The notes under the pieces were generated by a model, which did not search any database, was not told where the DNA came from, and saw only the letters and a list, made by a program, of their open reading frames with translations. The position numbers and the translations under genes were made by a program. A stretch of 19,989 nucleotides of DNA from Clostridiales bacterium UBA5446 (GTDB taxonomy: Bacteria; Bacillota; Clostridia; Oscillospirales; Oscillospiraceae): NCBI GenBank assembly GCA_002427465.1, contig DIRC01000005.1, positions 42,262-62,250 on the forward strand, written 5' to 3'. Numbering within the stretch: the first letter of the stretch is position 1; each line of letters opens with the position of its first letter. Shown here one piece after another: positions 13,504 to 19,989 of the stretch.

Positions 13504-15507
13504 ATGAATGAAATCCTTGCACCCGAAAAAATCGTCGAAGCACAACCTGGCATCGCCGCAAAACACGGAAAACGAACGCCGATCCTTTCCAATAGGTCCC
13601 GTCTTTCACTTACGGTTCTGCTGTCTTTCCTTACCGGTCTTCTGCTGACTCTGGATGGTGTGCTGATTACAACCCAGAGCCTGCACAGGACCCTGGCCTG
13701 GCTGACGCAAAAGCCTCTGGCAGTTTTTGCCTGCGCATTGTTTCTCACCCTGATCATGCTGCTTCTGGCGGGCGTTTCCCGCAGCGTTTTTGCGGGGGGA
13801 CTGATTGTTTCCGTTCTGCTGCTGGCGGCGAGCCTGGTGGACTATTTCAAAAACCTGATTGCGTCGACGCCCCTGCAGATTTCCGATATGGGGCTGATCA
13901 GCAAACTGAACAATATTGCGCAGCTCAACAGCGCGTCGATCACCTTCTCCCGAAACACCATTATCGCCCTCGGGGCGGCGGTTGCGTGGCTTGTCGTGCT
14001 GGCGCTGCTTTCAGGGAGGCTGAGGCTGCCCTGGAAGCTGAGCCTTCCGTCTGCGGGCGCCGCAGCCGCCCTGTTTTTCCTCATGTTCATCCAGACCACC
14101 GTAGTAAACGGCTGGTGCTTCGCGCCGCTGGGCGCGGAGCTGAGCGCCACATACGGGCAGGCCTTTGTGAACGACCGGTGCGGGGTGCCGCTGGGACTCT
14201 GGCGTTCATACCTTTTCTATCACGGCGGATACGAGTTGTCCGAAGCCGGGCTGAAGGCCGCCGTGGCCGATGCGCGGGAATACATAAACGATGTGGCCGA
14301 TGCCGGTTCGGACGTGCAGCCAAACGTGATCATGATCCTTTCCGAATCTTTTTTTGATGTTACGAAGCTCCCGGGAGTCTCCTATGCCGAAGACCCGGCG
14401 GCGGATTTTCACAAGGCTTGCTCGGAGGGGGTTTCCGGCACGTTCTATACGCGCACTCTGGGCTATGGAACTTGCAATATCGAGCTTGAAATCCTCACCG
14501 GGATCAATAACCGGTTTCTGCCTTCCGATGAAATGCTCTGTTATTGGGATGGGGAAGACTTTGAAAAGCTCTCAACCGTGCCGGGGATATTCCGGGAAAA
14601 CGGATATTACACCGCATTTCTGCATACCTTCAACGATGATATCTATAACCGCGCGCCAATCTATTCCCACCTCGGCTTTGACGACCTGTATTTTTCCGGC
14701 GACTTTGCGAAAATTGATCCGGATGCGGCCGCGGCGGAGGATTATTGGGCGTATCTGTCGGAGAAAATATCCGGGGAGTTCTATTCCGACGATTATATGG
14801 CCGACCTGCTGATAGAGCTATATGAGCAGAAATCGGCGGACGGCCCGGTCTTTCTCTATGCCGCCACGATGGAAAACCATACCCCTTACAAGGCGGACAA
14901 GTATGAAAGCTATGACTACGCCTTTTCCTCCGGGCTGAACGAGGAGGCCCAGGGCGTCCTCAGCGCTTTCACCCAGGGGGCGGCCGATGCGTCCCTGTCC
15001 CTGGGCAAGCTGACGGAATACTTTTCGGCCTGTGACGAGCCGACGGTAATCGTCTTTTTCGGCGACCACAGGCCCGGGCTGCCGCTTTCCGATGGATCGA
15101 CGGTATACAGCGCCCTGGGTATGTGCGGCGAATCCAACGCGGACTGGCGGATTGAGGAACTGGCAAATCTGTATTCCACGGACTATGTTATCTGGGCAAA
15201 TGATGAGTCCCTTCTGCCGGGAGAGCCCGGTAGCACCACGGACACGTCCAGCAACTTTATCGGACTTGACGCGCTGCGCGCCGGCGGAATGCCCCTGGAC
15301 CCTTACTGGAAGATGGTCGCCAGCGTGAAGGAACGCTGCACGGCCTATACCTGGCAGTACTTTGTGTCAAAGGACGGGGCGATATCCTCCGCGCTGCCGG
15401 AGGCGCTGGACAGCGGGGACGCGCGTAAGTTCGAAGTGATGACGTATCTGATCAGGCAGGCGCTTTCCGGCGACAAAGGTGAAGCTGCCTTCCTTGAACT
15501 TGAATAG
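13504..15507 (+). CDS. LtaS-like membrane phosphoglycerol transferase (alkaline phosphatase superfamily)
   Basis: 667 residues. About five transmembrane segments (roughly 35-57, 72-90, 96-112, 152-170, 183-199) precede an extracellular sulfatase-type catalytic domain, the layout of lipoteichoic acid synthase. Catalytic positions visible: E281 in ILSESFFD, the likely nucleophile T323 in GYGTCNIELEILTG, H459 in MENHTPY, and D521-H522 in FFGDHRPGL, with metal ligands E, T, D and H. Such enzymes move glycerol phosphate from phosphatidylglycerol to a glycolipid or glycan. Whether it builds a teichoic-acid polymer or decorates another envelope polymer cannot be told. The ATG at 13504 has no clear ribosome binding site and lies 3 bases after the glyS stop, so translation probably depends on coupling. 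The next gene starts 8 bases after its stop. Confidence 0.88.
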   Translation: MNEILAPEKIVEAQPGIAAKHGKRTPILSNRSRLSLTVLLSFLTGLLLTLDGVLITTQSLHRTLAWLTQKPLAVFACALFLTLIMLLLAGVSRSVFAGGLIVSVLLLAASLVDYFKNLIASTPLQISDMGLISKLNNIAQLNSASITFSRNTIIALGAAVAWLVVLALLSGRLRLPWKLSLPSAGAAAALFFLMFIQTTVVNGWCFAPLGAELSATYGQAFVNDRCGVPLGLWRSYLFYHGGYELSEAGLKAAVADAREYINDVADAGSDVQPNVIMILSESFFDVTKLPGVSYAEDPAADFHKACSEGVSGTFYTRTLGYGTCNIELEILTGINNRFLPSDEMLCYWDGEDFEKLSTVPGIFRENGYYTAFLHTFNDDIYNRAPIYSHLGFDDLYFSGDFAKIDPDAAAAEDYWAYLSEKISGEFYSDDYMADLLIELYEQKSADGPVFLYAATMENHTPYKADKYESYDYAFSSGLNEEAQGVLSAFTQGAADASLSLGKLTEYFSACDEPTVIVFFGDHRPGLPLSDGSTVYSALGMCGESNADWRIEELANLYSTDYVIWANDESLLPGEPGSTTDTSSNFIGLDALRAGGMPLDPYWKMVASVKERCTAYTWQYFVSKDGAISSALPEALDSGDARKFEVMTYLIRQALSGDKGEAAFLELE

Positions 15508-15515
15508 GAGGGCAT

Positions 15516-15863
15516 ATGAACCCCGGACAGGAAATCGTAAAATGGCTCAGGCCGGCCGGGTGCGTCCTTGTCCTGCTGCTGTCGGCCCTGGCTCTGGTCA
15601 CGCTGTTCATATCGGGAAATGACCCTGTGAAAGGCTATCATCCGCCCCAGACCTCAGCTTATTATGCCCAGCATCCCGAGGCTCTGAAGGCGGAGCTGGA
15701 GCAAAACGTATTTCCCGCCCTTTCAGGAATTGAGAGCTGCCGGGTAACGGAGGAGGGCAAGCTTCTGATTACGCTGACGGGCGAGGGCTTTGCCGTTGCC
15801 AGGAGCGCCCTGCTCAGGTATTACGACAAGGAGCTTTTTGAGTTTGTAATCCCAACGGAGTGA
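15516..15863 (+). CDS. Small single-pass membrane protein of unknown function
   Basis: 115 residues, not recognised. The ATG at 15516 has AGGAGGG 4 to 5 bases upstream, overlapping the stop of the LtaS-like gene, so it is a real, well-translated frame. A hydrophobic segment at about 13-33 (AGCVLVLLLSALALVTLFI) follows a short N-terminus with two basic residues. The rest (about 36-115) is predicted to be outside: a Pro/Tyr region (YHPPQTSAYYAQHPEALKAE), then a small mixed alpha/beta block with CRVTEEGKLLITLTGEGFAVARSAL. It could be a partner or regulator of the adjacent transferase, since the two genes are coupled. The end lies 28 bases before the nadE start. Function unknown. Confidence 0.8.
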   Translation: MNPGQEIVKWLRPAGCVLVLLLSALALVTLFISGNDPVKGYHPPQTSAYYAQHPEALKAELEQNVFPALSGIESCRVTEEGKLLITLTGEGFAVARSALLRYYDKELFEFVIPTE

Positions 15864-15891
15864 GATAAATAAATGGAGACAGGTGAATGAG

Positions 15892-17781
15892 ATGAAAGAA
15901 GGATGGATTAAGGCAGCGGCGGCCGTCCCCGCAATCAGGGTTGCGGACACGGCATACAATGCGGTGCAGGCTGCAGGCTGCATCCGCGAAGCCGCGGAGA
16001 AGGAGGTAAGGATACTGGTTTTTCCGGAGCTGTGCCTGACCTCCGCCACCTGCGGAGATCTTTTCGGCCAGCGCATACTGCTGGACGGCGCTCTGGAGGC
16101 CCTTCGGCAGGTTGCCCAGGCTGCGTGCGGGACGGAGATGCTTGTTTTTCTGGGAATGCCACTGTCCTGGGGGGGGCGGCTGTATGATGTAGCCGCTGTT
16201 TTGTACGGAGGCAGGCTGCTTGGCTTTGTACCGCGTACCTGTGTGGACGGCACGCCCTTCGCGAAGCCGTTGGATGGGGTTGCCCAGGTAACCGTTCCGG
16301 GGTTTGATCCCGTATATTTTGGCGCCGACCTGCTGTTTGCCCACAAAGCCGTTCCGGAGCTTATCGTTGCCGCCCAGATCGGGGTGGACAGGGATATGCC
16401 AAGCTCTCCCGCGGCAAGGCACACCGCAGCCGGGGCAACCGTCGTTGCTCAGCTGGACGCTTTCCCGGCGACCGCGTATTCCGCCCGGGATATGGTAAAT
16501 GACACGGTTACGGACAGCCGCCGTCTGCACTGCGGCTGGATCTCCGCAGCCCCGGGCAAAGGGGAGTCCACCGCGGATAAAGTCTATTCCGGTCTTTGCG
16601 TCGTCGCAGAGGACGGGGAGATACTGGCCGTCCGGGAAACCGGCGACGGCCTTCTTGTCTCGGAGATCGACACTGATTATTTGATCGCCGCCCGCAGGCG
16701 GTCGGCCGGATTTCATTCCGACGGCGCGGGACATACCACGGTTTCCTGGGGTGGTGAACTGCGCAAGACGGAAATCACCCGGGCATATTCCAAAACGCCG
16801 TTTCTTCCGGCGGATGAGAAAGATTTGCCGGACTTCTGCCGGCGGGCGCTGGATATCCAGGCTGAGGGCCTCGTTAAGCGGATGACGCACACCGGATATT
16901 ACAGGCCGGTGATCGGCGCTTCCGGGGGTGTGGACTCCACCCTTGTGCTGCTGGCCTGCGCCAGCGCGCTGGATAAGCTGGGGCTTCCCAGGAGCAACAT
17001 GGTCGCGGTGACGATGCCCTGCTTCGGCACCACCAGCCGCACCAAGAACAATGCCATTATCATTGCCGAGGAGCTTGGCGCAACCCTCCGGATCATCCCC
17101 ATCGGGGATTCGGTCAGGGAGCATTTTAAGGCCATCGGGCATGATTTTGACAATCAAAACGTGGTGTTCGAAAACGCCCAGGCCCGTGAGCGCACAATGG
17201 TGCTTTTTAATATCGCCAACGAGATCGGCGGGCTGAACGTGGGGACAAAGGACCTTTCCGAGCAGGCGGACGGCTGGTGTACCTTCAACGGCGACCAGAT
17301 CTCCAACTATGACATCAATGCGGGCATGACCAAAACCATGGTGCGCGCAACCGTAAAATACCTGGCGGACAACAGCCCGAACCCCACTCTCAGGGAAGCG
17401 CTGCTGGACATTTTGAGCACACCGGTGACGCCGGAGCTTCTGCCCCTTTCCAGCAGCGGCGAGCTGATCCAGAAGAGCGAGGACAGCGTCGGCCCATACG
17501 ACCTTCAGGATTTCTTCCTTCACCATCTGGTCAGGCGCGCAGGCCGGCCCGAAAAGGTTCTCCGGCTGGCCGAATACGCCTATGGCGACAGATACGACCG
17601 CGATACCCTGATCAAATGGCTCAGGAGTTATTCCGTGCGGCTGTTCTCACAGCAGTTCAAGCGCTCCTGCACGGCTGACGGCCCGGATGTGACCGGCTTT
17701 ACCTTCTCCCCGCGGGCAGGGCATAAAATGCCCTCGGACGCCAGCGGCGGCCTCTGGCTGGACACCATAGATGCGCTTTAA
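15892..17781 (+). CDS. nadE: NAD+ synthase with a degenerate glutaminase domain
   Basis: 629 residues from the ATG at 15892, preceded by AGGTGA at 5 bases; an in-frame GTG at 15883 is a possible earlier start. The last step of NAD synthesis converts deamido-NAD to NAD with ATP and ammonia. The C-terminal synthetase half looks active: the PP-loop SGGVDS (residues 344-349 from this start), TMPCFGTTSRTKNNA, then VGTKDLSEQADGWCTFNGD. The N-terminal half is the nitrilase-fold glutaminase of the two-domain enzyme (FPELCLTSATCGDLF, later GKGESTADKVYSG). The catalytic Glu is kept (E46), but the Lys of VPKTY is Arg (R115 in VPRTC), the Cys of the EICED motif is Gly (G164 in AAQIGVDRD), and the NYxEFYE loop is absent. 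It probably depends on free ammonia. Confidence 0.93.
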   Translation: MKEGWIKAAAAVPAIRVADTAYNAVQAAGCIREAAEKEVRILVFPELCLTSATCGDLFGQRILLDGALEALRQVAQAACGTEMLVFLGMPLSWGGRLYDVAAVLYGGRLLGFVPRTCVDGTPFAKPLDGVAQVTVPGFDPVYFGADLLFAHKAVPELIVAAQIGVDRDMPSSPAARHTAAGATVVAQLDAFPATAYSARDMVNDTVTDSRRLHCGWISAAPGKGESTADKVYSGLCVVAEDGEILAVRETGDGLLVSEIDTDYLIAARRRSAGFHSDGAGHTTVSWGGELRKTEITRAYSKTPFLPADEKDLPDFCRRALDIQAEGLVKRMTHTGYYRPVIGASGGVDSTLVLLACASALDKLGLPRSNMVAVTMPCFGTTSRTKNNAIIIAEELGATLRIIPIGDSVREHFKAIGHDFDNQNVVFENAQARERTMVLFNIANEIGGLNVGTKDLSEQADGWCTFNGDQISNYDINAGMTKTMVRATVKYLADNSPNPTLREALLDILSTPVTPELLPLSSSGELIQKSEDSVGPYDLQDFFLHHLVRRAGRPEKVLRLAEYAYGDRYDRDTLIKWLRSYSVRLFSQQFKRSCTADGPDVTGFTFSPRAGHKMPSDASGGLWLDTIDAL

Positions 17782-17794
17782 ACCGCATATAAAA

Positions 17795-17831
17795 AAACAA
17801 ACAACCGGCCTACAAGGCCGGTTGTTTGTTT
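17795..17831. terminator. Bidirectional rho-independent terminator between nadE and htrA
   Basis: Perfect 16-bp inverted repeat, arms 17795-17810 and 17816-17831, around a TACAA loop. The GGCCGG-type core is flanked by A-rich and T-rich ends, so it can end the glyS-nadE operon on the plus strand and htrA on the minus strand. Confidence 0.92.
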
Positions 17832-17869
17832 AAGAGAGGGGAAAGTGTATGGAAAAGGAGAGAGTCATA

Positions 17870-19294
17870 TCAATAAATATCACTGGTTTCTACCAGTTCG
17901 ACCATCACATCGAAGCTTCTGCCACTTCTGTAGATGGTGAGTACAAGAGTACTTCCTACCTCCAGACTGTCCTTGATGGCGCTGACGTCATACGTGGTGG
18001 TGACGGGGACGCCGTTCACAGCGGTGAGGATATCGCCGACAATAATGCCCTGGCGTTCCGCGTCCGAGCCTTGCGATACTCCGCTGATATAAAGGCCTTC
18101 GGGCAGATCGTAATAGTCGGATGCGCTGCTGGGTATGGGGCCGATGGTGATGCCAATGGCGGGGCGGCCCTTAACTTGTCCGCTGGCGATCAGAGAATCC
18201 ACCACGGGCTTGATCGTGTCGGTGGGGATTGCAAAACCGATTCCCTCTATAGTGGAGTAGAATGAGGCGGACATCATTTTCATGTTGGTTATGCCCACGA
18301 CCAGGCCGCTCATGTTGATCAGCGGGCCGCCGGAATTGCCCTCGTTTATCGCCGCGTTTGTCTGAAGCAGGGTCATGGTGTTGCCGTTATAGGCGATATC
18401 TCTGCTGATGGCGGAGATGATGCCGTCGGTCATGGTTCCGCGCAGCTCTTCCCCGAGGGGATTGCCGATGGCGATGACCTTGTCGCCCACCATGAGGCTG
18501 TTGGAATCGCCGAACTTTGCCGGCGTGAGGCCGGAAGCCTCAATTTTGAGAACCGAAATGTCGCTTACCGCGTCTGCGCCGACAAGTTTGGCCTCATATC
18601 GGGTATTATCCCAGAGTGTGACGGTTACTGCGTTTGTACCCTCCAGGATATGGGTGTTTGTAATAATATAGCCGTCCTCAGTGAGGAGAATGCCGCTTCC
18701 CCAGTAATAGCTCTCGTCGTCAACATCAGCGGTGATGGCCACCACGGAAGGGGCGCACCGGGCATAAATCTCCTGAAACGTAAGAATCTCTTCTCCGGCG
18801 TCCGCAGTCAGATCAAGAGTGACGCCCGAACCGGTTTCAGTTCTGGGAATGGCGTTTTTGCCGGTTATGGAATCGTTCCCCGCGTAATACTCGTATAAAT
18901 ATTCCCGGTAGTCGCCGCCATAATCGTTGTCCGGCACCTCCGGCACATCGCGGCCGAAATGATAGTCCCAGCTGCCGAACTGAATATCCAGACTCCCGTC
19001 GTCCTCGGTAAAGGCAAGGGCGGTGGCGATGATCAGTACCAGCACAAACAGGCTGACGGATATGGCCTTGATGACGCCGCTGCGCTTTTTCTTCGGCGCT
19101 GAATCCCTTGCGCTCCAGTATGGATCGGCAAAAGATGGGGTGCGGCCGGCGGAGTGATGGGGAGGGGGATATGCGGGAGAGCTGGTATTGGGACTAATGT
19201 CCGCCGGCACATGATTCACGCGCCCTTCCGGGGAGGCGGCGCTGTTTGGGGAATGATACCAGTCGCCGCTGCGATTTCTTTCATCTTCTGTCAT
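17870..19294 (-). CDS. htrA: Membrane-anchored HtrA/DegP-type serine protease with PDZ domain
   Basis: 474 residues from the ATG at 19294, preceded by AAGGGGG 7 bases upstream; an in-frame TTG at 19333 lacks such a site. An N-terminal cytoplasmic tail rich in Ser, Pro and His (about 1-70) is followed by one transmembrane segment (about 75-95) and an acidic, Tyr-rich linker (about 100-140). The trypsin-like domain carries the full triad: H215 in TNTHIL, D245 in SDISVLKI, S321 in NEGNSGGPL. One PDZ domain (about 378-468, RPAIGITIG and GIIVGDILTAVNG) ends the protein. It degrades or refolds damaged exported proteins outside the membrane. A sensor kinase gene lies 98 bases upstream on the same strand; that gap shows only a weak promoter-like pair (TTGATG, 18 bases, TGTATT), so co-transcription with the kinase is likely. 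Confidence 0.94.
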   Translation of the reverse strand: MTEDERNRSGDWYHSPNSAASPEGRVNHVPADISPNTSSPAYPPPHHSAGRTPSFADPYWSARDSAPKKKRSGVIKAISVSLFVLVLIIATALAFTEDDGSLDIQFGSWDYHFGRDVPEVPDNDYGGDYREYLYEYYAGNDSITGKNAIPRTETGSGVTLDLTADAGEEILTFQEIYARCAPSVVAITADVDDESYYWGSGILLTEDGYIITNTHILEGTNAVTVTLWDNTRYEAKLVGADAVSDISVLKIEASGLTPAKFGDSNSLMVGDKVIAIGNPLGEELRGTMTDGIISAISRDIAYNGNTMTLLQTNAAINEGNSGGPLINMSGLVVGITNMKMMSASFYSTIEGIGFAIPTDTIKPVVDSLIASGQVKGRPAIGITIGPIPSSASDYYDLPEGLYISGVSQGSDAERQGIIVGDILTAVNGVPVTTTYDVSAIKDSLEVGSTLVLTIYRSGRSFDVMVELVETSDIY

Positions 19295-19392
19295 GAAGGT
19301 TCCCCCTTGAGGCATATTTAGGATAATCTGCAAATTTGTGCAGGGTATGAATACAATTAAAACAATCTGTGAACATCAAATCTTATTACTTT

Positions 19393-19989
19393 TTACTTTG
19401 CCAGCGTGAGGGAGAAAACAAAGTCTGTAACGCCGTCGCGGCTGGTTACGGAAATATCCTCATTATGTGCGTCCAGAATCGTTTTAACCAAATACAGGCC
19501 GAGCCCGACGCCTTCCCGGTCCAGACTGCGCGAGCGGTCGGATTTATGGAAGCGGTCAAAGATGAGGGGCAGATCCTCCTCCGAGATCGTATCGCCGGTA
19601 TTTTTAATTGAAACATAAGCCTTTCCGCCTTCCTTGCACAGGGAAATGCACAGGCAGCTTCCGGGTGTGGCAAATTTGACCGAGTTATCCAGGAGATTAT
19701 AGAGCACCTGCGTGATGGCATCGGGATCGGCGACGACGGTCATGTGCTGTTCGGGAAGCTGGATTTCAACGCCCAGGCCCTTTTCCTCGGCACGGCTCTC
19801 GAAACTCAGCAGGGTGCGTATGATCAGCTCGTTAATATTCAAATCCCTGCGGCGTGAAAGGTCGGCGCCGATGCTTTTCATTTTTGACAGATTCAGCATC
19901 CGCCAAACCAGACGCGACAGCCGCCGGGTTTCGCCCGCGATGATGGCCAGGTATTTTTCCTGGTTTTCCTTGGGAATCGTGCCGTCCAG
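19393..19989 (-). CDS. Sensor histidine kinase, C-terminal part; start beyond window
   Basis: Partial gene: the 3' 198 codons are visible and the frame stays open to the right edge. The visible part begins in the dimerisation helices just after the phospho-accepting His (LDGTIPKENQEKYLAIIAGETRRLSRLV), a segment that in Firmicute kinases follows the SHELRTPMT box. It then shows the ATP-binding domain: N box NLLDNSVKFA, G1 region VSIKNTGDTI, F box IFDRFHKSDRSRS and G2 box GVGLGLYLVK. The sensing region is outside the window. It is followed by htrA, a pairing seen in envelope-stress and WalK/YycK-like loci, so the kinase may control envelope proteostasis. Its response regulator is probably further right. 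The stop is TAA at 19395-19393. Confidence 0.9.
   Translation of the reverse strand: MDGTIPKENQEKYLAIIAGETRRLSRLVWRMLNLSKMKSIGADLSRRRDLNINELIIRTLLSFESRAEEKGLGVEIQLPEQHMTVVADPDAITQVLYNLLDNSVKFATPGSCLCISLCKEGGKAYVSIKNTGDTISEEDLPLIFDRFHKSDRSRSLDREGVGLGLYLVKTILDAHNEDISVTSRDGVTDFVFSLTLAK

Noticed and set aside
15814..17526. Open frame of 570 codons on the minus strand
   Set aside because: It lies fully antisense to nadE, whose frame has clear domain motifs and a ribosome binding site. The antisense protein is rich in Arg, Gly and Pro with no recognisable motif, typical of a GC-rich shadow frame.
17849..18265. Plus-strand frame with a GAGGGG-like site before its ATG, just after the nadE terminator
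   Set aside because: It overlaps the htrA 3' end (PDZ region) for nearly all its length, follows a strong terminator with no promoter, and its product has no known motif.
19295..19333. Longer htrA start at TTG 19333
   Set aside because: No ribosome binding site is near it, whereas the ATG at 19294 has AAGGGGG at an ideal distance.

Overview
The window looks like chromosomal DNA of a low-complexity-free, moderately GC-rich Firmicute, most likely a clostridium of the Oscillospirales/Eubacteriales type. The signs are strong AAGGAGG-type ribosome binding sites, TTG and GTG starts, RNase Y, long-form HPF, an LtaS-like phosphoglycerol transferase, an ECF transporter S component, a PMT-type glycosyltransferase with an extracellular sugar-binding-like insert, and a C-terminal kinase fragment of the usual Firmicute sensor type. 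This assignment rests on gene families only. No mobile element, CRISPR array, rRNA or tRNA was seen, and no gene-free stretch exceeds 250 bases.

Layout. (1) 1-3680, minus strand: an operon read from a good promoter at 3711-3739: PMT glycosyltransferase, PHP-family phosphatase, rpiB, and a membrane-anchored putative glycoside hydrolase (DUF4015-like) that runs off the left edge. (2) 3755-5509, plus: divergently transcribed rny (RNase Y) with its own promoter and a 20-bp-stem terminator that also serves the converging coaX. (3) 5521-6972, minus: ECF S component followed by coaX, probably a pantothenate uptake and kinase pair, with a 15-bp palindrome between promoter and ribosome binding site. 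(4) 7023-8604, minus: hpf then prmA, separated by a hairpin terminator whose T-run runs into the prmA ribosome binding site. (5) 8640-11894, minus: M29 aminopeptidase then a large membrane-anchored leucine-rich-repeat protein. (6) 11865-17831, plus: glyS, an LtaS-like transferase, a small unknown membrane protein, nadE, then a bidirectional terminator. The promoters of (5) and (6) overlap at their -10 boxes. (7) 17870-19989, minus: the 3' part of a sensor histidine kinase, then htrA, a membrane-anchored serine protease.

Most genes are housekeeping: RNA turnover, translation, ribosome hibernation, and CoA, NAD and pentose metabolism, mixed with cell-envelope functions. The most unusual item is the nadE product. 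Its synthetase half is intact, but its glutaminase half has Arg in place of the catalytic Lys and Gly in place of the catalytic Cys, and the usual loop after the Lys is missing, so it probably cannot use glutamine. Other points of interest are a three-module LRR architecture, several palindromes in promoters, a terminator abutting a start site, and very short ORFs that end at the start codons of rny, glyS and nadE.
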